Of a DNA stretch of 64,000 bases, positions 51,770 through 61,212 are shown piece after piece (positions within the stretch are counted from its first letter, which is position 1; every line of letters starts with the position of its first letter). The notes beneath the pieces are model-generated. The model saw nothing but the letters and a program-made list of their open reading frames with translations, made no database searches and was not told the origin of the DNA. The stretch covers positions 558,001 to 622,000 of the forward strand of contig CAWEBZ010000012.1 in the NCBI GenBank assembly GCA_963807425.1, written 5' to 3'. The stretch comes from VRUE01 sp963807425. Its GTDB lineage: Bacteria; Actinomycetota; Thermoleophilia; Solirubrobacterales; 70-9. A program made the position numbers and the translations under genes.

Positions 51770-51991
51770 GTGCTGTGGCTCTTCAGCGATCTGCTCAGCC
51801 GCGCCTTCGAGGGCTGGTTCGTTCCCCTCCTCGGCTTCTTCCTGCTGCCCTGGACGACCCTCGCCTACGCCGTGATGTGGAGCTCCTCGAACGGCGTCGT
51901 CGGCTTCGAGTGGTTCATCGTCGGCCTCGCCTTCCTCTTCGACCTGGGCTCCTACGCCAAGGGCGGACAGCGGCGGACCAGAGACGCCTAG
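51770..51991 (+). CDS. Small membrane protein
   Basis: At least 73 aa from GTG 51770 with two hydrophobic segments (FVPLLGFFLLPWTTLAYAVM; FIVGLAFLFDLGSYAK). The same frame is open back to 51707 and encodes GCFVILFALISPRLALF, which looks like the true first TM of the family, but no standard start codon exists there. The real start may be a non-standard codon or hidden by a base error. Function unknown. Confidence 0.6.
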   Translation: MLWLFSDLLSRAFEGWFVPLLGFFLLPWTTLAYAVMWSSSNGVVGFEWFIVGLAFLFDLGSYAKGGQRRTRDA

Positions 51992-52257
51992 AGCGCCTCT
52001 TCGGCAGCCGGGAAGGCGACCCTCACATGGGCCTTGGAGACGACGACGAAGTCACGTCGGGTCACGTCACCGCCCATCAACGAGGTGATTTCGACGTCGA
52101 GCAGTGGGATGAAAGTTATGTCAACCCTGTTGAGGGCGTCGGAGAAACGGCTCTGGTAGCCCTCTGGGGGCAGGGTAACGTCGCCGATGATGATGTGACG
52201 GTCGGTTTCAAACCTCACACGTTCGGTTCGCCTTGCTTTTTGGTTCACGTCAGCCAT
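51988..52257 (-). CDS. DUF6812-like protein
   Basis: 89 aa from ATG 52257. RVRFETDRHIIIGDVTLPPE then GYQSRFSDALNR and FIPLLDVEITSLMGGDVTRR make one small beta domain, similar to the family annotated DUF6812. It ends VSKAHVRVAF. No function known. Convergent with the previous gene by four bases. Confidence 0.7.
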   Translation of the reverse strand: MADVNQKARRTERVRFETDRHIIIGDVTLPPEGYQSRFSDALNRVDITFIPLLDVEITSLMGGDVTRRDFVVVSKAHVRVAFPAAEEAL

Positions 52258-52322
52258 TACGCAGCTATCGGCACAAGCCCTGATGTGCCTGAGTGGACAA
52301 TCGTCCAACCTATGATCGGCGC

Positions 52323-52854
52323 GTGAACCCGCGGTTCCCGCCCACGCTGGAGACCTCCCGCCTACTCCTGCGAGGGTGGCAAGGACGCGACCTGGAAGCG
52401 CACGCCGAGATGTCCGCCGATCCAGAGGTGATGCGCTACATCGGCGACGGACAGGCACTGGACCGGGGACAGAGCTGGCGTGAGATCGCCATGCACATCG
52501 GCCACTGGGTACTCCGCGGCTACGGCCAGTGGGCGCTGGAGCGCAAGGAGGATGGAGCCTCGATCGGCCGCGCGGGATTGTGGAATCCGCCGGGGTGGCC
52601 CGGCCTCGAGGTGGGCTGGAAGCTCACCCGGGATGCATGGGGTCACGGGTACGCGACCCGAGGCTGGACAGGCCGCGATCGAGTGGACCTGGCGCACCCT
52701 CGACGCCCCCGAGCTGATCTCGGTGATCCAGCCCGACAACGCCGCGTCGATCCGTGTCGCGGAACGCCTGGGAATGCAGCGGCTGCGGGAGGACACCGTC
52801 AAGGGCCAAGCCGTGACGATCTTCGGAATCGACAGGCCAGCACTCGGCAGGTAG
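52323..52854 (+). pseudogene. GNAT N-acetyltransferase (RimJ/RimL type), one frameshift
   Basis: GTG 52323. LETSRLLLRGWQGRDLEAHA, MRYIGDGQALDRGQSWREIA, GWKLTRDAWGHGYAT (acetyl-CoA-binding Q/RxxGxG/A region) then, after a one-base shift near 52660, EAGQAAIEWTWRTLDAPELI and NAASIRVAERLGM. About 177 aa when joined. A single event in otherwise clean sequence. Confidence 0.8.
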
Positions 52855-52888
52855 GGGTACGAATGGAGCAACGCTTACCTTGCTGAAA

Positions 52889-52962
52889 TCGGGGCGCCCG
52901 GATTCGAACCGGGGACCTCGGCCACCCAAAGGCCGCGCGCTACCAGGCTGCGCCACGCCCCG
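52889..52962 (-). tRNA. tRNA-Pro (TGG)
   Basis: Minus-strand cloverleaf: acceptor CGGGGCG/CGCCCCG, anticodon arm CGGCC-TTTGGGT-GGCCG with anticodon TGG, T arm CCCGG-TTCGAAT-CCGGG, discriminator A. 74 nt, CCA not encoded. Confidence 0.96.
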
Positions 52963-53034
52963 AAGCGCCCAGTGTAGAGCGGCGCTCCGAACCGGGCTGG
53001 GCTCGTCGGGATACAACCGCTAGCTTTCGCGGCC

Positions 53035-54327
53035 ATGGCTGACGTGCTCCCGATCAAAGGTCTCTATTACGACCTCGACGCGGTCGGCTCGCTTCAGGAT
53101 GTCGTCGCTCCGCCCTATGACGTGATCGACGCCACGCAGCGAGCCGAGCTGTTGCAGCGCTCCCCCTACAACGCCGTCGCGGTCGACCTGCCCAAGCCCT
53201 ACGGCGAGACCGGTCCCCAGGCGGAGGTCGAGGGCGACCCCTACGAGTACGCGGCGGAGACGATCGAGGCCTGGCAACAGGCCGGCGCCCTGATCGCCGA
53301 CCCCGAACCCGCCACCTGGGCGATGGAACAGGAGTACACCGGCCCCGACGGCTCCCTCCACATACGACACGGCATCCTCGCCCGCGTCCGGGTCGAGGAC
53401 TTCGCGACGGGGACGATCCTCCCCCACGAGCGCACGCTTCCCGGCCCGAAGAAGGACCGGCTCGACCTCACCAGGGCGACCCACTGCAACCTCTCGCCGA
53501 TCTTCTCGCTGAGCACGAAGGACCCCTGGCCCCTGGTTAGGGACGAAACCGAGCGCGAGGAGATCTTCGGCGAAGCGACCGACGCGAGCGGCACGCGCAC
53601 CCGGCTCTGGCGGCTCGCCAACCCGGAAATACACGAGGCGGTGACGAGCGAGCTGGCCGACGCCAAGCTGCTGATCGCCGACGGGCACCACCGCTACGAG
53701 ACCGCGATCGCCTACCGCGACGAGATCGGCGGCGAGGGCCCTCACAACTACACGCTGATGGCGCTGACCGGCCTCGACGACCCCGGCCTCAGCGTCTTCC
53801 CCACACATCGCCTCCTCTCCGGCTTCGCCGATGACCCCGAGCGCCAGCGCCGCTTCGGCGAGGGCCTGCGCGAGCTGTTCGAGGCGACCGAGGTCGAGAC
53901 CGACGAGCTCGACCCGCTCGGCCAGGAGGGCGTCGGCGTCTTCGGGCTCTACGACTCCCACCACAAGCGCGGCTTCCGCCTGCGGCTCAAGGACACCGCC
54001 ATCGCCGAGCTCGACCGGATCCTGGAGGGCCAGCCCGAGGCCTACCGCCGCCTCGACGCCGCGATCCTCGAGACGCTGGTGCTGAAGGGGATCGCCGGCC
54101 TCAGCGAAGACGACATCATGGCCAAGCGCGGCCTCGGCTACGCGAAGAGCGTCGATGACTCGCTCGCCCTGCTCGACGACGGCACCTACGACGTCGCCTT
54201 CATCCTGCGGCCGATCCCGGTCGACCAGGTGCGGGCGATCTGCGAGAGCGACGCCAACATGCCGCCGAAGTCGACCTACTTCTACCCGAAGGTCCTCACC
54301 GGTCTGGTCTTCAACCCGGTTGGCTGA
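53035..54327 (+). CDS. DUF1015 family protein
   Basis: 430 aa. VVAPPYDVIDATQRAELLQR, YNAVAVDLP, ILPHERTLPGPKKDRLDLTR and ADGHHRYETAIAYRDE are the signature blocks of DUF1015 (sometimes annotated SerC-like). The family is often found near amino acid metabolism; the reaction is not established. ATG 53035 is at the family N-terminus (LPIKGLYYD). Clean frame. Confidence 0.9.
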   Translation: MADVLPIKGLYYDLDAVGSLQDVVAPPYDVIDATQRAELLQRSPYNAVAVDLPKPYGETGPQAEVEGDPYEYAAETIEAWQQAGALIADPEPATWAMEQEYTGPDGSLHIRHGILARVRVEDFATGTILPHERTLPGPKKDRLDLTRATHCNLSPIFSLSTKDPWPLVRDETEREEIFGEATDASGTRTRLWRLANPEIHEAVTSELADAKLLIADGHHRYETAIAYRDEIGGEGPHNYTLMALTGLDDPGLSVFPTHRLLSGFADDPERQRRFGEGLRELFEATEVETDELDPLGQEGVGVFGLYDSHHKRGFRLRLKDTAIAELDRILEGQPEAYRRLDAAILETLVLKGIAGLSEDDIMAKRGLGYAKSVDDSLALLDDGTYDVAFILRPIPVDQVRAICESDANMPPKSTYFYPKVLTGLVFNPVG

Positions 54328-54352
54328 CGGCCCGCGGGCGTAGGATCGGGCC

Positions 54353-54919
54353 GTGGTCAAGATCTACACCAAGAAGGGCGACGACGGCAGCACTTCGCTC
54401 TGGTACGGCGGCCGCGTCCCCAAGCACCACGGGCGCACCGAGGCCTACGGGTCGCTCGACGAGGCCTGCTCCCATCTGGGCGTCGCCCGCGCCCTCTGCG
54501 GCCCAGAGCAGGCCGAGCTGGCCGCCGACCTGCTGCGCCTCCAGGACGACCTCTTCGTCGCCGGGGCCGAGCTGGCGACCGCGCCGGAGGCGGCCGAGCG
54601 GCTCGAAGACGGTGTCAGCCGCACCACCGAGGCGATGGTCGCCGAGCTGGAGAGACTGATCGATCGTTACATGAGCGAGGTCGAGCTGCCACCCAAGTTC
54701 GTCATCCCGGGCGGCAACCAGCTCTCTGCCCAGCTCGACGTCGCCCGCACCGTGATCCGGCGCGCCGAGCGGGCGATCTCCGCCCTGGCTCAGGCCGACG
54801 AGCTGGCGAGCGAGACAGTGATCCACTTCGTCAACCGCGCCTCCGACCTCGCCTACGCGATGGCCCGCTTCGCCGACGTCGAGAACCCGGCGCTCTTCGA
54901 GGGTCGCCGCAAGGCCTAG
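54353..54919 (+). CDS. Cob(I)alamin adenosyltransferase (PduO type)
   Basis: 188 aa, GTG start. VKIYTKKGDDGSTSLWYGGR is the ATP-binding N-terminus, RTEAYGSLDEACSHLGVAR and PGGNQLSAQLDVARTVIRRA then ERAI complete the PduO/MMAB trimer fold. It converts cobalamin to adenosylcobalamin. It sits 25 bases after the DUF1015 gene and 5 before the OsmC gene, an operon-like run. Confidence 0.92.
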   Translation: MVKIYTKKGDDGSTSLWYGGRVPKHHGRTEAYGSLDEACSHLGVARALCGPEQAELAADLLRLQDDLFVAGAELATAPEAAERLEDGVSRTTEAMVAELERLIDRYMSEVELPPKFVIPGGNQLSAQLDVARTVIRRAERAISALAQADELASETVIHFVNRASDLAYAMARFADVENPALFEGRRKA

Positions 54920-54924
54920 CGTCG

Positions 54925-55323
54925 ATGCGAGTCGTCGCCCGCCGTCGTAAGGGATATGCCCACGAGGTCGAGATCGAGGGCGGACACACGATCGTCGTCG
55001 ACGAGCCGCTCGAGGCCGGCGGGACCGACACCGGCCCCTCCCCCACCCGCCTCGTCGCCGCCGGCCTCGCCAGCTGCATCGCGGTGACGATGGAGATGTA
55101 CGCGGAGCGCAAGGGCTGGGAGATCGGCCGGGTGGAGGTCGATGTCGACGCCGAGTACGACGGCTATTCGCCGAAGTCGTTCGCCGTCTCCCTGAAGCTG
55201 CCGGCAGAGGTGACCGAGGAGCAACGCGAGCGTCTGCTCGAGATCGCCGGCAAGTGCCCGGTGCACAGGATGCTGACCGGGCAGACGCGCGTCACCTTCG
55301 CCGAGCAAGTGGAGACGCTCTAG
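54925..55323 (+). CDS. OsmC family protein
   Basis: 132 aa. The two redox Cys of the peroxide-reducing OsmC fold are present: AAGLASCIAVTMEMYAERKG and ILEIAGKCPVHRML-type (GKCPVHRM). TDTGPSPTRLV precedes helix 2. Likely reduces organic peroxides or binds a thiol cofactor. It is followed with no gap by the SDR gene. Confidence 0.9.
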   Translation: MRVVARRRKGYAHEVEIEGGHTIVVDEPLEAGGTDTGPSPTRLVAAGLASCIAVTMEMYAERKGWEIGRVEVDVDAEYDGYSPKSFAVSLKLPAEVTEEQRERLLEIAGKCPVHRMLTGQTRVTFAEQVETL

Positions 55324-56136
55324 ATGGACCTCGGCCTGCACAGGCGCGGCTGTGTCGTCACCGGCGCCAGCCGTGGGATCGGTCGCGAGACCGCGAAGCT
55401 GCTCTGCGCCGAGGGCGCCGGCGTGCTGCTGGTCGCGCGCGGCGAGGAGGCGCTCACCGAAGCCGTGGCGGAGGCGCAGTCGGCCGGCGCCGGCAGCGAC
55501 GGAGAGGCAGCGGCACTCGTCCTCGACGTCACCGCCGAGGACGCCGGCGAGCGGATGTTGGCCGAGGCGAGCAAGCGCTTTGGCAGCCTCGACGTCCTGG
55601 TCAACAACGCCGGCAGCGCCAAGTGGCGCGACCTCGACGAGGTGCCGGACGAGGACTGGCGCGCCCAGTACGAGCTCAACGTGATGGCGCCGCTTCGAGC
55701 AATGCGCGCCGCTGCGCCGGCGATGGCCGAGCGCGGCTGGGGACGCGTGGTCAACGTCTGCTCGACCGCGGGCAAGCGCCCCTCGGCGGCGATGCCGGAG
55801 TACTCGGTGGCGAAGGCGGCGGAGCTCTCGCTCTCGCGCCTCTTCGCCGACCGCTACGCCGGCAAGGGCGTCCTCGTCAACGCGATCTGTCCCGGCCCGG
55901 TCGAATCGGAGATGTGGATGGACGCGGGCGGCCTGCTCGACCAGGCGCACCAAATGTCCGGTGCCGCCAGCCGCGAGGAGGCACTCGCCGAAGCCGGCTC
56001 GAAGCGCCCGATCGGCCGCCTCGCCGAGGTCGGCGAGATCGCCGCCGCGATCGCCTTCCTCTGCTCCGAGCGCGCCTCCTACGTCAGCGGCGCCGCCTGG
56101 TCGGTGGACGGTGGCACCGTCCAAGTCATTATCTGA
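55324..56136 (+). CDS. Short-chain dehydrogenase/reductase (FabG-like)
   Basis: 270 aa. GCVVTGASRGIGRETAKLLC is the cofactor loop, DVLVNNAGSAKW the NNAG motif, Ser in NVCSTAGKRPS, and YSVAKAAELSLSRL gives Tyr-x3-Lys. The C-terminal FLCSERASYVSGAAWSVDGG is standard. Substrate unknown. Directly follows osmC-like gene. Confidence 0.9.
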   Translation: MDLGLHRRGCVVTGASRGIGRETAKLLCAEGAGVLLVARGEEALTEAVAEAQSAGAGSDGEAAALVLDVTAEDAGERMLAEASKRFGSLDVLVNNAGSAKWRDLDEVPDEDWRAQYELNVMAPLRAMRAAAPAMAERGWGRVVNVCSTAGKRPSAAMPEYSVAKAAELSLSRLFADRYAGKGVLVNAICPGPVESEMWMDAGGLLDQAHQMSGAASREEALAEAGSKRPIGRLAEVGEIAAAIAFLCSERASYVSGAAWSVDGGTVQVII

Positions 56137-56163
56137 GCCGCCTGTGGCGACTTATACGTCCAT

Positions 56164-56676
56164 ATGACGGGTAACTCGCCACGGACGGTCGACGCCGCCG
56201 TCCTGCTGCCGCTCTACGGCTGGCCCGACGAGCCGGGCTTGGTCTTCACCGAGCGACGGGCGGACATGCGCCGCCACGCGGGCGAGATCTCGTTCCCCGG
56301 CGGTCGCAAGGACGAGGGCGACGCTGATCTAGCCACCACCGCGCTGCGCGAGGCCGAGGAGGAGATCGGCCTCGATCCCGCGGCGGTCGAGCTCGGCGAG
56401 GCGCTGCCGGCGACCGAGACCTTCGTCACCGGCTACCTCGTCCACCCCTTCGTCGGGCGCATCCCGCATCCCGGCGAGCTGGACCTGAAGCCAAACCCGG
56501 CCGAGGTCGAGACCGTCCTCACCTTTTCACTCGACGTCCTGCGCGAGAGCTACGAGATCCGTCGCCTGGTCCGCCGCGGCGTCCCCATCCACACCCCGAC
56601 CTACGAGGTCGAAGGCCATCTGATCTGGGGAGCCACCGCGAGAATCCTCGGCGACCTCCTGAAGCGCCTCAGCTAG
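56164..56676 (+). CDS. Nudix hydrolase (CoA pyrophosphatase-like)
   Basis: 170 aa. The Nudix box is read from GGRKDEGDADLATTALREAE then EEIGL (GX5EX7REUXEEXGU, with a one-residue length variation). HAGEISFPGGRKD and the preceding LVFTERRADMR match the CoA-hydrolysing NudL group (UPF0035). It would split CoA or related dinucleotides. Confidence 0.88.
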   Translation: MTGNSPRTVDAAVLLPLYGWPDEPGLVFTERRADMRRHAGEISFPGGRKDEGDADLATTALREAEEEIGLDPAAVELGEALPATETFVTGYLVHPFVGRIPHPGELDLKPNPAEVETVLTFSLDVLRESYEIRRLVRRGVPIHTPTYEVEGHLIWGATARILGDLLKRLS

Positions 56677-56685
56677 AGGCTCCCC

Positions 56686-57342
56686 TCATGGTTGGGGAAC
56701 GATGCGGATGTAGGGGCGCGGCTCCTCCCAGCCATCGGGATAGATCTCCTTGGCTTCGTCGTTGGAGACCGAGCCGGCGATGATCACGTCGCCGCCCTGC
56801 TGCCACTGTGCCGGGGTGGCGACTTTGTGATTCGCCGTGAGCTGCAGGGAGTCGATCACGCGCAGGACCTCGTCGAAGTTGCGCCCGGTCGTCATCGGGT
56901 AGACGAGGATGAGTTTGATCTTCTTGTCGGGACCGATGACGAAGACGTTGCGCACGGTCTGGTTATCGGCCGGTGTGCGGTCCTCGGCGCTGCCCGAGAC
57001 GTCCCCCGGCAGCATCCCGTAGAGCCTGGCGACGTTGAAGTCGGTGTCGCTGATGATCGGGTAGTTGGGCGCCGTCCCCTGCGTGTCCTCGATGTCGCGC
57101 GCCCACTCCTCGTGCCGGTCGAGCGGGTCGATCGAGAGGCCGATGATCTTGACGTCGCGCTTCGCGAACTCGGGCTCGATGCTCGCCATGTAGCCGAGCT
57201 CGGTTGTGCAAACAGGCGTGAAGTCCTTCGGGTGCGAGAACAGCACCGCCCAGGAGTCGCCGATCCAGTCGTGGAACTTGATCCGGCCCTCGGTCGTGTC
57301 GGCCTCGAAATCGGGTGCTACGTCGCCAAGCTGCAGCGCCAT
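56686..57342 (-). CDS. 1-Cys peroxiredoxin (Prx6 type)
   Basis: 218 aa. SHPKDFTPVCTTELGYMAS has the peroxidatic Cys45; DRHEEWARDIEDTQG and the long C-terminal domain (TTGRNFDEVLRVIDSLQLTA, KVATPAQWQQGGDVIIAG) define the Prx6 subgroup. No resolving Cys is seen. Reduces peroxides. Convergent with the Nudix gene. Confidence 0.93.
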   Translation of the reverse strand: MALQLGDVAPDFEADTTEGRIKFHDWIGDSWAVLFSHPKDFTPVCTTELGYMASIEPEFAKRDVKIIGLSIDPLDRHEEWARDIEDTQGTAPNYPIISDTDFNVARLYGMLPGDVSGSAEDRTPADNQTVRNVFVIGPDKKIKLILVYPMTTGRNFDEVLRVIDSLQLTANHKVATPAQWQQGGDVIIAGSVSNDEAKEIYPDGWEEPRPYIRIVPQP

Positions 57343-57410
57343 GAACGGCTCCTCTCGGGTACTTGCATTAACTATTTACCTAAATCCCTATCCGAGTTTA
57401 GACATATCGC

Positions 57411-57908
57411 TCAGCCGGCTGGCGAGGCCAGGTTGAGACTGGCCACGAGCGCAGCCTCGGCCCAAGACGAGGGCTCGGCGGGGTCGACCTCGAGCAGCGC
57501 AAAGGGGATCCTCCAGCGCTCTCCCGCGGCGCGCACCGCAGCGGCGCCGAGCTCGAGCAGCGAGGCGTCGACGCTGCCTGCCGCCTCGTAGGCGAAGCCT
57601 CGCACCGGCGTGTCGACCAGCCTTTCCAGGATTCGCTCCAGTCGCGACCCGTGGATGGCGGCGACCGTCTCTGGCTCGCCCTGCGCCGATCCGAGCAGCC
57701 AGTAGACGACCGTGACGTCGCCGACGAGGTCGAGCAGGGTGGCGGGTCGGTGCGGATCGCCGAGGGCGGCCTCGATTCCGGCCTCCTCGATCGCCACCAG
57801 CCCCTCTGCCCGGCGGCTCGTCCCGCGCACGGCCCAGCCCTCGCTGAGCAGCCGCTCTCCGAGCAGCCTGCCGCGACAGCCGCAACCGACGATCAGCGCC
57901 CGTGCCAA
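57411..57908 (-). CDS. NAD(P)-binding (epimerase-like) protein
   Basis: 165 aa from TTG 57908. ARALIVGCGCRGRLLGERLL is a Rossmann GxGxxG and the next strand WAVRGTSRRAEGL suggests NADP preference. VVYWLLGSAQGEPETVAAIH and the conserved FAYEAAGSVD follow. The protein is short for an epimerase and lacks a clear Tyr-x3-Lys, so it may be a truncated or non-catalytic member. It starts 10 bases after the upstream gene. Confidence 0.7.
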   Translation of the reverse strand: MARALIVGCGCRGRLLGERLLSEGWAVRGTSRRAEGLVAIEEAGIEAALGDPHRPATLLDLVGDVTVVYWLLGSAQGEPETVAAIHGSRLERILERLVDTPVRGFAYEAAGSVDASLLELGAAAVRAAGERWRIPFALLEVDPAEPSSWAEAALVASLNLASPAG

Positions 57909-57918
57909 CGCGTCCCGG

Positions 57919-58218
57919 CTAGGTTGCCCCGAAAGGATCGCCGCGGCGCAAGTTCTCCCGCTCCTCGGCCTCGACTTCGGTGCGGAGGGCCTCCTCGCTG
58001 ATCTCCGGGGCCCCGCGACGGCGGCGCATCTCGTTCTGCGCCTCGAGCATCTGGCGGATGTCGTCGATCTCGTTCTGGACCTCGACTTCGGGCGAGCGGG
58101 TCGGCTTCCAGTCGACCAGCTCGGCGTTGGTGCCCGGGTAGAAGTGGCCGACCAAGAGCAGCACGCCGACCAAGAACAGCACCATCCCAATCGTGCCAAG
58201 GACGAAGTACACCCGCAC
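57919..58218 (-). CDS. Small membrane-anchored helical protein
   Basis: 99 aa from GTG 58218. One N-terminal TM (VLGTIGMVLFLVGVLLLVGH) followed by a charged helix (VQNEIDDIRQMLEAQNEMRR ... EEALRTEVEAEERENLRRGD). Probably bitopic with a cytosolic coiled coil. Divergent from the thiolase gene, 40 bases apart. Unknown function. Confidence 0.65.
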   Translation of the reverse strand: MRVYFVLGTIGMVLFLVGVLLLVGHFYPGTNAELVDWKPTRSPEVEVQNEIDDIRQMLEAQNEMRRRRGAPEISEEALRTEVEAEERENLRRGDPFGAT

Positions 58219-58258
58219 AAGGATACGCCCGCGGCGCCGGTCCCCTTTAATCCTGCGA

Positions 58259-59458
<1,200 letters not shown>

Positions 59459-59545
59459 GCGCTCGCAATCTTGACTTCAGAGTGCAATCAAGCTCGTGCT
59501 AGCGCCAAAACGAAGGTCTACTATTTGCGCCCGAAAGACCTGGGG

Positions 59546-59581
59546 CACCGGCGGCGAGGCGCTAGCACCTCGCCGCCGGTG
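59546..59581. terminator. 14-bp stem hairpin after thiolase
   Basis: CACCGGCGGCGAGG (59546-59559) pairs perfectly with CCTCGCCGCCGGTG (59568-59581), loop CGCTAGCA. No T run follows, but the strength and place between convergent genes support a terminator. Confidence 0.65.
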
Positions 59582-59648
59582 ATGGATTCCAGGCATGGCC
59601 GGACTCGGGGAACACCCCCGACCTGCACCAAGATCAAGACTTGCAATC

Positions 59649-60107
59649 TCATTTGTGCTCCGGAAGGCTGTACCGGCCCTCCTCATCTCGCACAAAAACA
59701 CCAGACCGCGCTGCCTTTGCCATAGCAACGGAAAGCTGGTTTGCCACAGCCTGGTCGGTGGAGATCCAGCCTCTTTTCCGAGCTATCTCTCGCACCTCAC
59801 GTGGGAACAGGGGCTGAATGCTGCCCCTCAGGATCTCTGTAGCGATCTCACGCTTCGTCATCAGGGCCCCGCTTGTGGTGGGCCCGGCACCAAGAGCCCC
59901 ATCCGGCGGCAAAGCGCTGTGGAGAGCCTCAATAACCGTCTGCTGACGCTTGATGCTTTCCTGAAGCGACTCCATCTCTTCGCGCAGACGACGATATTCA
60001 TTGAAAAGTTCGTCAAATCGCGCTTGGTCAACGTCAAGCTCAGACTCCATGGCGGCGATTGAGTCACGATTGACTAGCTGTCGAAATGTTGAGCCAGCGC
60101 GAGCCAT
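59649..60107 (-). CDS. Coiled-coil plus winged-helix-like protein, unknown
   Basis: 152 aa. Residues 20-70 form a charged coiled coil (DVDQARFDELFNEYRRLREE MESLQ region). Residues ~85-150 resemble a winged helix (LMTKREIATEILRGSI, FPREVREIARKRGWIST, QLSVAMAKAARSGVFVRDEE then GRYSL). Start ATG 60107 or ATG 60050. Base composition is less GC-rich than its neighbours, suggesting transfer. It may bind DNA as a dimer through its coiled coil; two palindromes lie upstream. Confidence 0.6.
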   Translation of the reverse strand: MARAGSTFRQLVNRDSIAAMESELDVDQARFDELFNEYRRLREEMESLQESIKRQQTVIEALHSALPPDGALGAGPTTSGALMTKREIATEILRGSIQPLFPREVREIARKRGWISTDQAVANQLSVAMAKAARSGVFVRDEEGRYSLPEHK

Positions 60108-60154
60108 AGACCAGAATATACCACCCCCTTGTTTAATGAGGGTCCGCCTTGAAG

Positions 60155-60182
60155 CCTAATTAGGGATTAGTCAAGATCTTGA
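60155..60182. promoter_or_regulatory. Two adjacent perfect palindromes
   Basis: CCTAATTAGG (60155-60164) and TCAAGATCTTGA (60171-60182) lie 48-75 bases upstream of the wHTH-like gene in an AT-rich 280-bp gap (60108-60389) without genes. They look like operators; they could equally serve the divergent aminotransferase gene. Confidence 0.45.
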
Positions 60183-60389
60183 TTAATAGGAAAAGTTTGT
60201 CCGCCTCTTGTCTGCCTCTCATCCGGTTGCATCAACAAAGAAGAAACAGGGACTATCCTCATCATCTTGCAAGTCATCGGCGCTCGCAAGCCGCAGTGGC
60301 AATCAATGTCGCGAGCGCCAATCCATTCGACACGGACCAACCCCGCAGCCGTCGCGGAAGATGTCTCTTAAGTAGCCTCGCCGGCTCCG

Positions 60390-61188
60390 ATGGCGACCGG
60401 ATTCAGAGAGCTGGCGAGCGTCGACGGGACGATCACGCCGACCGCCGAGGCGATGGTGCCGCTGCAAGGACGACGGCCTCTACCGCGGCGACGGCGCCTT
60501 CGAGGTGATCCGCCTCTACGACGGGCGGCCGTTCGCGCTCGGCGACCACCTCGACCGGCTCGCAGCGCTCGGCCGCCGCGATCCAGCTCGAGTTCGACCG
60601 CGCCGCGCTCGAAGCGCGAGATCGAGGCGCTGCTCGCCGAGCTCGGCGACGGCGACGGGCAGCTGCGCCTGATCGTCACCCGCGGCGGGCGCCGGATCGC
60701 CGCGACCGAGCCGCTGCCGCCCCACGGCGAGACGCTGCGCCTCGCCACCGTCACCTACTCGCCGACGGTGATCCTCAACGGGGTCAAGTCGCTCTCCTAC
60801 GCCGCCAACATGCAGGCGACCCGGCTCGCCAAGGCGCAGGGCGCCGACGAGGCGGTCCTGGTGCAGCCCGACGGCACCGTGCTCGAGCCGCCCACCTCGG
60901 CGATCTTCTGGGTCTCCCCGCAGGGCGGCCTGCGCACCCCGGCGCTCGACGACGGCGTGCTCGAGTCGATCACCCGCGACCGCCTGGTCAAGGCGCTCGA
61001 GGTCGAGGAGGGCGCCTGGCCGGTCGCCGACCTGCGCGCCGCCAGAGAGGCCTTCCTCGCCTCGACCACGCGCGAGATCCAGGCCGTCTCCGCGATCGAC
61101 GGCACCGAGCTTCGCCGAGGCGCCCGGCCCCCGCACCCGCGAGGCCCAGGAGGCGTTCGCGGCGACCCTGGGCCAGGAGCTTCCATGA
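60390..61188 (+). pseudogene. Class IV aminotransferase (BCAT/ADC-lyase-like), frameshifted
   Basis: MATGFRELASVDGTITPTAE begins the domain; in the next frame KDDGLYRGDGAFEVIRLYDG then RPFALGDHLDRL, and later REIEALLAELGDGDGQLRLI, GVKSLSYAANMQATRLAKAQ (with the PLP Lys), EPPTSAIFWVSP and LASTTREIQAVSAID. The C-terminus shifts again to FAEAPGPRTREAQEAFAATL. Shifts are needed near 60462, 60575, 60612 and 61110. About 260 aa. Fold type IV PLP enzyme; D-amino acid, branched-chain or ADC-lyase activity cannot be separated. Confidence 0.78.
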
Positions 61189-61212
61189 TCAGACAGAGAA
61201 AGCAAGGGTGAG

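Noticed and set aside
52875..53057. Minus-strand reading frame covering tRNA-Pro
   Set aside because: GVAQPGSARPLGGRGPRFES is a translated tRNA, a common false gene.
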